Shown: positions 25,296 to 36,505 of the stretch, piece after piece
Layout of the letters: each line of letters begins with the position of its first letter
How positions within the stretch are numbered: the stretch's first letter is position 1
From: Microvelia longipes
Lineage: Eukaryota; Arthropoda; Insecta; Hemiptera; Veliidae
Direction: 5' to 3'
NCBI GenBank assembly: GCA_018340805.1
Contig: JACMZG010001911.1
Location: 28,637,594 to 28,701,593 of the forward strand
Length of the DNA: 64,000 nt
Notes under the pieces: model-generated
Databases searched by the model: none
Seen by the model: only the letters and a program-made list of their open reading frames with translations
What the model was told of the DNA's origin: nothing
Position numbers and translations under genes: made by a program

Positions 25296-25439
25296 GAGAA
25301 GACCCAAAAGAAAGAGCTTGTATTTCAAGTTAATCCACCCAAATTCGAGAAGGTTGAAGACATGGCAGATCTGACCTACCTCAACGACGCCGCCGTATTA
25401 CACAATCTGAAACAGAGATACTACGCAAAACTTATCTAC
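25296..25439 (+). CDS. Mhc: Mhc alternative exon 3, variant a (aa 70-117)
   Basis: Exon of 144 bases (48 codons), phase 0 at both ends, after CTTCAG and before GTGAGT. It encodes [20 protein letters not shown], then [20 protein letters not shown] and RYYAKLIY. It covers the end of the SH3-like domain and the first motor helices, where Drosophila exon 3a/3b also vary. Its twin begins 73 bases downstream; both have the same length and phase, so they are mutually exclusive by design. Confidence 0.95.
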
Positions 25440-25512
25440 GTGAGTTTATTTCATACTCATTATCTTATTTTATTTATTATTAATACTTTGAATTTTTAAT
25501 GTAACAATTTAG

Positions 25513-25656
25513 ACTAAGGACTTCAAGAAGGATAAGGTTGGACAAGTCAACCCACCCAAGTATGAAAAACACGAGGATATGTCTAATTTGACCTACCTGA
25601 ACGATGCTTCCGTCCTTTACAATCTTAAGCAGAGATACTATCACAAACTCATCTAC
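25513..25656 (+). CDS. Mhc: Mhc alternative exon 3, variant b (aa 70-117)
   Basis: The second 144-base version, acceptor AACAATTTAG, donor GTAAGT. It encodes [20 protein letters not shown], then [20 protein letters not shown] and RYYHKLIY. It differs from variant a mainly in the first ten residues and at AD/SN, AA/AS, H/Y and A/H. Splicing a to b would use a 73-base intron and would keep frame but duplicate a 48-residue segment, so exclusion must be enforced by the splicing machinery. Confidence 0.95.
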
Positions 25657-27961
25657 GTAAGTCTTCAGGCACTCCTCAACCATCTCTAGCACGAAGTTTT
25701 CATCACAGTTTGAAAGTTTGAATGTTGTCTTTAGAACAACGAAGACTTTTACTTTCTTCTTCAGATAGAAAGTCATGTGTTGTCTTAGTTTTCCTGCATA
25801 CTTACCGGCTATCCTGTTTTTGAGCAGCATGGGATTACGTTGAGTTTTCCTCTATATGTTGGTTTTCAGTTTTTGGTTTGATTTGTCTTGATTCTGCACA
25901 CTGAAACTTGCAGATCTCTTTGTGTCACCATAGTTATTATCAGAACATAGATTACCAGTAATAGCTAACAAAGTGTGTTTTAACTTTTGGAATGTTTAAC
26001 CAATTCAATAAGTACAACTTTTACCGACTTTTAATAAGTAGTCACCAATTTTGTTTGATTGAAATTTTGAAGATTATTGTTTACTCAATCACTGCATAAG
26101 CTTAAACGACGTTAAATTAAATTTTATCTTGAGATGACAAAAATTCTCACTTTAACCAAATTTATCATAATCAAGGTTAAAATTATAAAGTCATGCAAAC
26201 CAATATAATTAGCAAAAGAAAAACGTAACTAATAGAACCTAAAATTATCTTATGATTAATTATAAACTTAATTGGTGAATACAAATTAAATTAACAGTTC
26301 TCACTAGTACCATTTACAGAAAGCTTTTTATGGCCATATAACCTAATATTAACTTAAACATGGTTAATACCATGAAGCTAAAAAAAATCTGACCACTAAG
26401 ATTTGCCTAACTAATAAACTTAGTTAATATGCCAATGTATTGCATAGTAAAGTGAGCTTACTTTAAGCTAATGTAAAAAATATACTTAGACAAACGGATA
26501 CAAGATAAATAATAAATAATACTAAAACAAATGCATAATGCTAATTAAGTGTGCTAAATATTTAATCAATTAAGCAAATAACCAAATTATAGTTTAGATA
26601 AATTGCAACATATAAGTAAAAGACATAAAGAAACAATTTAAAATATAGTGGTATCGCTTTTTTTTAAAAAAAATGTCTGTTGTTTATGCTAAATAACCTA
26701 CTATATTTATATATTTAAAAAATTAAAAATTGCTAATACGCTATTTAATCAATAGTAGCTACATTCTATTCCCCAAAATTAAACGAATAATTTAAAACTT
26801 AGGTATAGACTATCTAAACAGAACTAACTCTATGTGTGTTCATATAACTATTGCATGTAATCAGCATTACAGATCTAAGATTAACAGATTTAGATCGTTT
26901 TTGGAAACCTCAGAGCATGTTTTCACCAATGTTGGCACCAGAATGAACCTTCTGCACTTGCATACTTTGTTTCATCGCTAATACGTAAATATATAAATTA
27001 CGTATTTGTTTAAGTTCTTGTTTATCAAGTTCTTTTTTTTTTCTTTTTTTTCCAGTCAATCTCAACAGACGATATATGTGTAATTTTTTATATTATTTGT
27101 GATATGATTTTTACATTTTTTTTATGTTAAGTACCCTATTTTACTTAGGTTGTACTTTTATGTTAATGTTTTTGGATACGTTTTTAGACTTTTTTCTTTT
27201 AGCATGTTTGTTATTTTAAGTTAGTTTGTAAGACACTTGTGAAAGAGTAATTTAAGGAAGCCAGTATTAACCATCTGGAGATTCACGAATGGGTTAAATA
27301 AATTACAAAAACACTGCGTAACTTCTTAGAAATTATTCTTTCAAGCTATCAAAACACATTATTACCCTAAAGAAATCTATTATTTTAATTACACTATTAC
27401 AGCAAAGTATTATTTTCGCAATATTCAAGCAAATATTTTAAAAACAAACAAGCGTTGTTTCATCAATGTTGGCACCAGAATGAACAAACACGGCAACTTA
27501 ATTAATTAAAATTAACATGGCATGTTAACTTAAAGCCAGGATTTGTAACTTTTTTAAATCTAATGAAATAAATTAATGTTGTATATTTGACTACCAAATT
27601 TTCATCCGCGTTTGCGAGGAGCGAAATAAAATATTCTAAACTCGTCTTACAAAAGCTTTTTCTTAATTTAACCTCAAGGGCAAGATTGTATCTAAAATTT
27701 TCAAGTCTATAGGCAAAATTGATTATTGGTATCTCTTGACTCTATGTCCACGTTACTAATAGTTATCTAAGTACAGATTGAATGCCACCAGCATATTACT
27801 TACTTATTTGATACGAGATCAATAATCAATAATTATCCCGAGATATAACCCTCAGGGGTTATATCTGGCTCTAAAAGGGCATTATTATTTTTATTGTATT
27901 ATTAAATGAACTCAGATAAGCTATACTAATATTTGGCTAATTAATGCATTATATTCTTTAG
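25657..27961 (+). other. Intron with a repeated 22-mer
   Basis: AT-rich intron of 2.3 kb. CAATGTTGGCACCAGAATGAAC (22 bases) occurs identically at 26927-26948 and 27464-27485. T-rich tracts lie near 27030-27130. No coding content. Confidence 0.75.
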
Positions 27962-28118
27962 ACATACTCAGGACTTTTCTGCGTTGCTATCAATCCCTAC
28001 AAGAGGTTCCCTGTATATACTAATAGATGCGCCAAGATGTACCGTGGTAAGAGGAGGAATGAAGTACCACCCCACATCTTCGCTATTTCTGACGGTGCCT
28101 ACGTAAACATGTTAACAA
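27962..28118 (+). CDS. Mhc: Mhc exon 4: pre-P-loop region (aa 118-170)
   Basis: After ATTCTTTAG, 157 bases encode [40 protein letters not shown] and [12 protein letters not shown], then the first base of Asn170. Donor ACAA|GTGAGT. This is the highly conserved motor segment before the P-loop, with the adenine-contacting NPYK and the ISDxAY helix. Constant exon. Confidence 0.96.
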
Positions 28119-28633
28119 GTGAGTATGACAACTTAATACGTTTTTACATACTATATCTAGTCTATGTATCCTAAAAAATTTCAAATTCGATAAATCTAAT
28201 TTTATAGTGGTCTTTTTTGATTACTAATGATGAAAAGTATTCTACAGGAAACATTATTAGCTCATTAAAAATAATGTTTTCTTTTGACATCGTATTATAA
28301 TTCTCACTCAAGGTTAAGTAATGTCCAAGAAATGCCACATTTATTACGTTAAGAGCTTAGAGGGAATCTCATAAAGCGGAATTACGTCACACGGTGAATT
28401 TTATTTCACCCTTCTGTTTCTGTTTTTTAAGTGGATTTTAGAGGTGTTACCTCTGTAGTATTGCAGTATGAAAAGAAAACCCACTACATATATTTGTTAC
28501 ACTTATGATCTTGATAATACTTACTTCTCTTAGAGTGATATTTTTATCTGTTCCCTTGAGGTGAGAATTATCTAGATTAGGCCTCTAATACTTACCGATA
28601 TGCTTACTAAGATATTATTTTAATTTTTTTCAG
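28119..28633 (+). other. Intron, nothing recognised
   Basis: GT...AG intron, 515 bases, no motif noted. Confidence 0.8.
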
Positions 28634-28661
28634 ATAAGGAAAATCAGTCTATGTTGATTAC
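28634..28661 (+). CDS. Mhc: Mhc microexon (28 nt) before the P-loop
   Basis: Acceptor TTTTTTTCAG, donor GTAAGT. Twenty-eight bases complete Asn170, encode KENQSMLI and give two bases of Thr179. The exons on both sides fit only if this piece is included (1 + 28 + 1 bases), and the peptide NKENQSMLIT matches the family just before GESGAGKT. It is too short for ordinary ORF finding. Confidence 0.95.
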
Positions 28662-29833
28662 GTAAGTATTTCTGTGTTATTATTTGTTTTAAATTCTAAG
28701 GTCGGGGTTCAAGATTGTTACTTGGTATTGATTAGAACTAATTCCCCTGTGAATAATAGAAGTATAAATCTAACTCAAACTCAGGTGATTTTCTAGAATT
28801 CCACACCAAGAATTCCAATCAATAAATTTCTCTATTCAAATTTATTGCTTTAGGATAATCATTTAAAATGAACCAAAGGACCAGTCTAGAATGCCTAACT
28901 GTCCAATTCCGATTCTAATCTAAGACAGAAGTTATAATAAAAAGTTATATAATTTTAAAGAAATATTTATATTCATGAGCATAATGTTTATAAAATTTGA
29001 TGCTATAATAATATTATAATTGTAATATTATTTCGGTAATATACAAATTCTTTAGTTATCATTTGAATTCGCATTGTGGACATGCTTTAAGAGCTGCTAG
29101 AGCATGTATGGTATTAGTCATGCATAGACATGATTAAAAAATATAGTGGTGAAATTTGTAACACGAGTAATTAGGATTGAAGTTAGGGCTGTGCTACCCC
29201 CCCCCTTCCCCTATTTGTTATATAGACTTGAACTTTTTTACGCGCGACCAGTAAATTATGCTGATAAGTCTAGCGTCTTCCGATTTACGGTGTCATGCAA
29301 AGAACTTATTTTTTTATTAAAACTATGTGACGATACTAGACGCAGGTTTCCATATGGCGTACACAAATTTTGATGCGGTTCTGATGAAAATTATGGCCGT
29401 ATTGAAAGGAATAAAATATAATTTCTGTTAAGTTAAAATAAGACTGTTTAACGTCTAAAGGTTAAGAAGTTGTTAAGTATTATAAGGTTAAATCAAAGTA
29501 AGGTAACGAACTTAATGATCCAAGGTCAAATTAAACGACGCCGCGTTGCGACCAAAAGGCTAAAACGTTATCTCTATGTGTCAATATCTTAAGCGTGAAT
29601 TCACTGATTTTAGAAAATATTTCCTTGACGAGAATAAAGTTAACTTCGTAGAAGGCACACAAAATTAAGACTTCCAGAACGCATACAATTTTTTCGGGGA
29701 CAGACATACTAAATCCGTACTTCTTACATTTACTCCGTACAATGGATTCCTTATTTATTCCTAGTTTAACAAAGGCTTCAAACTTTTAAGATGTTTTTTC
29801 ATTGTAATCTAATATAATACTTTTGCCCCACAG
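28662..29833 (+). other. Intron, nothing recognised
   Basis: AT-rich, with a C10 run at about 29199-29208. An open stretch at 29146-29373 has no recognisable content. Confidence 0.75.
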
Positions 29834-29948
29834 CGGTGAGTCGGGAGCCGGAAAGACTGAGAACACGAAGAAAGTAATTGCCTATTTTGCCACTGTTGGT
29901 GCCAGCACAAAGAAAGACGAAGCTGCCGAGGCCGCTGCCCAGAAGAAG
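29834..29948 (+). CDS. Mhc: Mhc P-loop and loop 1 exon (aa 179-217)
   Basis: After TGCCCCACAG, 115 bases complete Thr179 and encode GESGAGKT (Walker A, residues 180-187), [16 protein letters not shown] and the loop-1 region [14 protein letters not shown]. Donor AAG|GTAATA, phase 0. The P-loop Lys and Thr that bind ATP phosphate and Mg2+ are intact. Loop 1, which influences ADP release, is Ala/Lys/Glu-rich here. Confidence 0.96.
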
Positions 29949-30244
29949 GTAATATTTCTAGTGCTTTTACTTTATATTAAAGATACGAAGTTATGCGAAA
30001 CTTCTCATAAGTTACTTTTGTATCACAATGCATGAATCTAATCTAAAGGATATTTTAAATGCATTACAAGAGCGCATGTATTTAAGCGAATAAGGATTAA
30101 AACTCCTATTGCAATAGCTACTTCCTGTTAACTGTGACAGTTTAAATCCATATTACCGTAAAGTAAATTAGATCTATCATTGTTTTACCCTTTTTCTATT
30201 GATATTTTTAGGGACTAATTGTTTCCTAATTGTTTATTGTGCAG

Positions 30245-30337
30245 GGTTCACTTGAAGATCAAGTCGTACAAACTAACCCCGTACTAGAAGCCTTTGGTAA
30301 CGCCAAGACAGTGCGTAATGATAACTCTTCACGTTTC
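30245..30337 (+). CDS. Mhc: Mhc switch I exon (aa 218-248)
   Basis: Ninety-three bases, phase 0 both ends, acceptor TTATTGTGCAG, donor GTAAGT. Encodes [20 protein letters not shown] and [11 protein letters not shown]. The switch I signature NDNSSRF(G), which senses the gamma phosphate, is complete (residues 242-248). Constant exon. Confidence 0.96.
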
Positions 30338-30478
30338 GTAAGTATACAATTTTTAATTAATATTTTGCTTTATTTCAGTGTGATATTTTAAAAACTTTAG
30401 TTAAACGTAGATTCAAAAAACACTTAAGTTGCCATCATAAAAGAATACTAATGAAAATTGTTTTTTTTTTGCGAACAG

Positions 30479-30542
30479 GGTAAATTCATCCGTATTCACT
30501 TCGGACCCTCAGGAAAATTGGCTGGTGCTGATATTGAAACTT
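30479..30542 (+). CDS. Mhc: Mhc exon after switch I (aa 249-269)
   Basis: Sixty-four bases after GCGAACAG encode GKFIRIHFGPSGKLAGADIE, Thr and one base of Tyr270; donor T|GTAAGT. Carries the Gly ending switch I and the following beta strands. Constant exon. Confidence 0.95.
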
Positions 30543-30714
30543 GTAAGTTTACATTTTATTAAATCATTAGCATTAAACATTACTTTTACAATTTTGCATT
30601 AAGTTTAAATAGTCAGGAAAACTTAAACTTTGAGATAATAAGTAATATTTTATTATGAACATAAAACAATATTAATTATCTCAAAGTTTATCATCTCACG
30701 TAAGTTTGTTGAAT

Positions 30715-32135
30715 AACAAACATAGTTTGTTATTTTACATTAGCACACAGTTTTTTATATCACATTAGTACATAGTTTATTATCATACATTTGTACATAC
30801 TTTATTATCTCACATTATTATATACTTTATCATCTCACATTAGTACATAGTTTATTATCTCATATTAGTACATAGTTTATTATCTCACATTAGTACATAG
30901 TTTATTATCTTACATTAGGACAAATACTTTATTATTCACATTAGTACATCATACTTTATCATCTCACATTAGTACATCATACTTTATTACCTCATTAAGT
31001 ACATAGTTTATACTCTCATTATACTTTATTATTTCACATGTAGTACATCATACTTTATTATACTCCAATTAGTACATCATACTTTATTATCTACTCAGAC
31101 ATCATACTTTATTATCTCACATTAGTACATCATACTTTATTATCTCACATTAGCATCATACTATTAGTACATCATACTTTCACATTAGTACATACATCTC
31201 ACATTAGTACATCATACTTTATTACCTCACATTATTACATAGTTTATTATCTCACATTAGTACATCATACTTTATACATCATACTCTATACTCACATCTC
31301 ACATTAGTACATCATACTTTTACCATCACATTAGTACATAGTTCATACATACATTAGTCACATCATACTTTATTATCTCACATTAGTCATACTTTATTAT
31401 CTCACATTATACATCATACTTTATTATCTTATTAGTACATCATACTTTATTATTTCACATTAGTACATCATACTTTTCATCTCACTTAGTACATCATACT
31501 TTATTCACATTATTACATAGTTTATATCTCACATTAATACTTTATTATTTCACATTAGTACATCATACTTTATTATCTCACATTAGTACATCATACTTTA
31601 TTATCTAAAAGTCTATCTTTGATATCTGATCTGTAAGACTCATCTATCACCCTCTTCTTTATTCAACGGCTAGCACTGATGATGACCTCTTGTTAGGTTG
31701 AAAGCGCTTTGCTAAAAAGAAATATATTTTTGTGAGAGACTTCTTCCTCTTTTATTTTTATTTTAACTTTATTATCTCACATTAGTACATTATACCTTTA
31801 TTATCTCACATTAGTACATCATACTTTATTATCTTACGTTAGTACATCATACTTTATTATCTCACATTAGTACATCATACTTTATCATCTCACATTAGTA
31901 CATCATACTTTATTACCTCACATTAGTACATAGTTTATTATCTCACATTAATACATTATTATTTCACATTAGTACATCATACTTTATTTTTTCACATTAG
32001 TATCATACTTTATTATCTCACATTAGTACATCATACTCTCACATTAGTACATCATACAATTATCTCACATTATACATATACTCACATTAGTCTACAATCA
32101 TACTTTATTATCTCACATTATTGCATAGTTTATTG
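30715..32135. repeat. Minisatellite of about 28-bp units
   Basis: Dozens of imperfect copies of a unit like TTATTATCTCACATTAGTACATCATACT fill this intron. Variants have CATAGTTT in place of CATCATACTTT, and many carry small indels. Copies are most degenerate at the left (30715-30850) and near 31140-31340. The array is interrupted at about 31607-31770 by unrelated sequence with a Penelope tail. Variation between units suggests ongoing slippage or unequal crossover; assembly errors are also possible in such arrays. Confidence 0.9.
31670..31712 (+). ncRNA. Hammerhead-like motif within the minisatellite
   Basis: Parts in order: stem I UAGCA (31671-31675), CUGAUGA (31676-31682), extra U (31683), stem II GACCU (31684-31688) with AGGUU (31695-31699), GAAA (31700-31703), palindromic GCGC (31704-31707), UU dinucleotide (31708-31709), stem I UGCUA (31710-31714), fully complementary to UAGCA. 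The layout is the same as the Penelope-tail motif at 11789, with different stem sequences, so pairing is kept by covariation. It is read in the sense of the Mhc transcript. Confidence 0.5.
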
Positions 32136-33148
32136 TGTCCTAGAGGCGTGTTAGCATTAAAATAGGAAAATATACCCACTCTCTAACAATTTTACTGGAA
32201 ATGATAACCATCCATTGGTAAAACAAAAATAATTAACCACTGTCTTTGTTCACTTAAAAGTTGGGTTAATAAGATTAGTATGTTTTACGAAGTGTATAGA
32301 AATATAAGTGCACTTTTCTTGCTCACGCAACATAGGGCCAATTTTTTAAAAAAAAAAATGTTTTATTCCCATTTTCAATGTAAGTGAACTATAAGCAAAA
32401 GATTATTAAACTCTATAAAAAATTATTATAGGAGATTAATTTAAGAAATCATTATTATATAAATAGACATTTTAAGAAATCTAAAATTAAAATGTTTTAC
32501 GTTTCATTTAGCATCATCTGTCACTTTGAATCTAGTTAAAAAGTTGTTACATATTCTGACACTAAAGTTCCCCTGTTTTTACAAATATACCAGCTGCAAA
32601 AAACATAATATTTATAACATCCGCCTCAATAAATCAATTAATAAATAGGGACAGTCATAAAATAGGGTAAAAGTAGATTTTTTTAATCGCGACTTGAATC
32701 ATCATTAAAATACTTAAGATGTTTAAAACACAGGCTAAAATTGTAAAATTAGTTATTCTTTTTAATTAACATGTTTATTATCATTTTAATAAAATGTCGC
32801 GTTTAAGAAAATAAAATATGAAAACTGATGTAGAATTAAGTATTTTATAAATAAAAAAAACTTCATTTTAGTTATTAGAAAAACATAAAATTACATCCAG
32901 TACCATTACTAGATGTAACGACGTGTTTTGAGACATAAAAGAGATATTGTTATTTTAAGAAAGTTTGACATTTTTTATCGTTCAACCGTAATTTGTTTAA
33001 CAATAACCTTTTTTTATCACAAAGGTTTACTTTTTCAGAAAGCCGTCTGTATTCTATCAGCCCCAATAGTTTCACATATGATGCCCCTTTACTTCTTCGC
33101 CAAAATGGTTCATTGTTTTGCTGATATTAAAATGTTAAATGTTGACAG
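32136..33148 (+). other. Right part of intron, nothing recognised
   Basis: AT-rich. The open stretch from 32928 merely runs into the following Mhc exon in another frame. Confidence 0.75.
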
Positions 33149-33247
33149 ATTTGTTGGAAAAGGCTCGTGTCATCTCTCAGCAGTCATTGGAAAGATCTTA
33201 CCACATTTTCTACCAGATCATGTCTGGATCAGTACCCGGAGTAAAAG
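33149..33247 (+). CDS. Mhc: Mhc exon 6-type (aa 270-303)
   Basis: After GTTGACAG, 99 bases complete Tyr270 and encode LLEKARVISQQSLERSYHIF, YQIMSGSVPGVK and one base of residue 303. Donor AAAG|GTAAAT. It matches the conserved LLEKxRV helix after switch I. The split last codon (G + two bases) is completed as Glu or Ala depending on which exon 7 variant is joined. Confidence 0.95.
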
Positions 33248-34286
33248 GTAAATCTTTTAACTTATCAAATTGACCATAGATTAATCTTGGAAATATTGAA
33301 AAAGTTTTCAAAGTACTACTTGGTCAAGCATTCAAAGGAAAAAACAATAAAGCAAGCTTTAGTACTGTTGTAAATTTTATCAATTAAAATATGGTTAAAA
33401 TCACCAAAAGCAAAACCGTATAGGGATCCAAAAAAATACGTCTTATCTTTTATACTATGTCGTTAAAGGTTCTATACAGTTAAAGTATAAAATGGAATGG
33501 AAATAAAATGAAAAAACCTAATCAACTAATTGAAATTTATTTCTCTTCAAATAGAACAATTACTATTGTTGTGGATGTCACGGATAACCAATACAGTCAT
33601 AACTCTCCACTAGTGGTACCTTGAGATTTATTTAAAATTTAAAGAAGAACAATTTATTAAAACAAAAATATTATAGTTCTAAGTAACAACATTAATGGAC
33701 TAAGTAGAATATAAAATAGCACCATCAACATCTACAGTAACTTATCAACGCCTAGTGAAGTAAGTAATTATTACAAGTAAGTAAAACATTTTACAAGTAT
33801 TTCTTTTCATCACTACAGTAAGAAATTAAAAATACGACAAATTTCTTATAAAATTGTTTACCCTTTATCTATTTTACCAAAACCTATGCGTTTCAAAGTC
33901 AATTTGGCTCACTAAAGATCTAATTAAAACTTATATAAATAAGAGTGACGAGCCCAATTGACTACTTTTAACCTTAGTACACTTTAAAGAGTGAACCATA
34001 TTCCTTTCGCACATTTTATTTGTTTTAACCTTTTTAAAACGTTTCATACCTACTAAACTAATACTTAATTCAGATTTTCAAAATTGTTTACCCATTTACA
34101 TTTGCTGTATCCATGACAAGAATTCAAATTCTTTACATTGACAGCAACTAGATGATTTCACAACTATCTGCTAACTTAATAATACCAATTCTCATTGAGA
34201 ACTAATTAGGAAGGCAGTTGTTTTACAAAGTACACACAGTATTTAACCAAAATGAAAAAATCTTATTTTGGCTGCGTTATTTATAG
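33248..34286 (+). other. Intron, nothing recognised
   Basis: GT...AG intron, AT-rich; no relic of another exon 7 copy noticed. Confidence 0.75.
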
Positions 34287-34390
34287 AAACTTGTTTGCTG
34301 AGTAATAACATCATGGATTATAACTTTGTATCACAAGGAAAAACCACCATTCCAAATGTAGATGACGGAGAGGAATTCATCATTACTGAT
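34287..34390 (+). CDS. Mhc: Mhc alternative exon 7, variant 1 (aa 303-337)
   Basis: 104 bases, acceptor TTATTTATAG, donor GTAAGG. Encodes (E)TCLLSNNIMDYNFVSQGKTT then IPNVDDGEEFIITD. Corresponds to the Drosophila exon 7 cluster at the rim of the nucleotide pocket. It is the only one of the three variants giving Glu at the split codon 303. Same length and phase as its two siblings. Confidence 0.95.
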
Positions 34391-34585
34391 GTAAGGGAAC
34401 AAACTACAACAAAACGACCGATTTCTAGTCGAAAATTGGTTATCTTTTGTATAATATTGTTTTATTTAGGCCATAATGACTGGCATTTAAACTCCATAAA
34501 ATACAGGGAGATTTAATTTTTTTGTGGAATGCAATTTTTTGTTGTGAATGATATTTTTGAATCCCAATTTTATTTTTTCATATAG

Positions 34586-34689
34586 CTGCTTGTCTTCTAT
34601 CAAACAATATCAACGACTATCATTTCGTATCACAAGGAAAGACAGTGATACCTGGTGTTGATGACGCCGAAGAATTCAGAGTAACTGAT
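34586..34689 (+). CDS. Mhc: Mhc alternative exon 7, variant 2 (aa 303-337)
   Basis: 104 bases, acceptor TTTCATATAG, donor GTGAGT. Encodes (A)ACLLSNNINDYHFVSQGKTV then IPGVDDAEEFRVTD. Lies only 195 bases after variant 1. Differs from it at IMDYN/INDYH, N/G, G/A and FII/FRV. Confidence 0.95.
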
Positions 34690-36401
34690 GTGAGTACAGT
34701 TTTTTGGTTTTGTCTTGACGAAACCAAGAACTGACCAAAAATTAAAAGATTAAACCAAACTTTTTTAGAGCGCTCTTGAAGGAAAAAAAATATTAAAAAA
34801 TATGTACATACTTTTCTAATAAGTACAATCATAGCGAAGTATAGGAACCAAAATAAAATTAAATGATAGTAATAAAAATTAATTTACACCTTCTTTGATA
34901 CTAGTTTCTGGAAAATTAATAAAAACATTCTAAAGCATAAATAAAAACTTATACCTAAAACTGGAAAAAACTACGAAATTCGTAGTTAAAAAAAGTCAAA
35001 TTTAGCTTTTTAAAGACATTTTACTTTGTCAATGTTTCACTATTTACTTAGAGGAGATACAATATTATTAAAGATGTGATACAAATTTTCTTATCACTAG
35101 AAATTTTTTAATACATATAAATTAAATAATATTAATATTTTTTAATTTTTTAAAACCTTCAAGCTTTCACTAAAAAGTACTACAATCTAAACTACACTTA
35201 ACAATTATTATACTATTCAATAACTACTAAATTTTAAGGTTTAACACAAATAAACTAACGGGTAATAAATCTAAACTGACAAATCTTAATGTAAACGTAA
35301 AGATTAATATAGTAAGATTAAATATGCGTATAACTTAATATGTCCTAGAGCCAGACGCGAAAAACGTTACCGCCTAGCCCTAACGGTTTGAGCCATTAAA
35401 TTGAGATTGCTTCAGAAAATGACCCCAAAATCAATTTTTTATTCAAGCGGTGTTCTTATTGGAAATTAAAAGTAATTTAAAGGGCTCTTTTTATGTTTAT
35501 TAAAATTACGAAAGTAGAATTTTTAATAATCGAAATTCGTCTCATTATTATTGTTTTATAGAACCAAAAAATTCGGGCCTAAAACACTCGGAAATTATAA
35601 AATTTCTTATTTTACCATGTCATGAAGTTTATGATACAACAGTTAACACGGAGTTATTCTATAAAAAGTCATAAGCAGAGCTCACTTATATGATGATTTA
35701 ATATTTGAAATGTATATTGCTGAAAAATGCGTGCTTTTTGCGTTCGGCTCTTAAGCTATAATAATTCCAAACATAAAAATATTAAATACCAGTACTTATA
35801 GATACCGACCTATTAGAAATAAAAAAAACTACCGTTTATACTACAACAAACAAATCATAATTTTAGAGACTGATCTTTAAACGGGTCTAAAATTAAAACT
35901 AACAACAGATAAAAATTAAAAAAAAAACATAACTTCCTTAAAAGTGACAAATTAGATTTTTTTAAAATTTATAACAATATGTTCACGTAACATTTTTATA
36001 ACTAAATAGTAAACTTGTAATTGTGCTCTGTAGACAGTTGATGCAACTAAAGATAGATAAAAATTTATAATTGGCCGATTTGGATTTAGAAGAGCTTCAG
36101 TGATTACCTTCCTTACATGTGATGTCCTTTAAAATGTCTCAGTAATATTCGACGTAGAGTTTGTATGTTGTTTGTGTCGTTCAAGGTTTTCATTTTTAGT
36201 ACACTGTGTTTTTGTGTAGCACTTGCTTTTTAAGTTTTATATATTTGGGTCAAAATTGGTCATCATCTTTAAATTATGGAGTTCAGGTAAACATTCTAAA
36301 AGAAGGTTAATATTTATTTTTATTATATTTTATGCTTATATTTATAAAAAAAACTAACGCTGAATATGTAATAATGCTTTTATATTTTCAAAATTTTACA
36401 G
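34690..36401 (+). other. Intron between exon 7 variants 2 and 3
   Basis: 1.7 kb, AT-rich, no fourth exon 7 copy found by eye. Confidence 0.7.
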
Positions 36402-36505
36402 CCATGTGCTTGCTCTCAGACAACATCTATGATTACAACTTTGTATCACAGGGTAAAGTTACAATTGCCAATGTAGATGACGGAGAGGAATTCGAGTTAA
36501 CAGAT
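36402..36505 (+). CDS. Mhc: Mhc alternative exon 7, variant 3 (aa 303-337)
   Basis: 104 bases, acceptor AAATTTTACAG, donor GTAAGA. Encodes (A)MCLLSDNIYDYNFVSQGKVT then IANVDDGEEFELTD. The DNIYDY text is closest to typical muscle myosin at this place, so this may be the most ancestral-like variant. Confidence 0.95.

Noticed and set aside
25480..25830. Minus-strand 116-codon frame over exon 3b
   Set aside because: Overlaps a clear Mhc exon on the other strand; the rest has no recognisable motif.
29146..29373. 75-codon frame in an Mhc intron
   Set aside because: No recognisable domain, no splice logic and a C-run inside.
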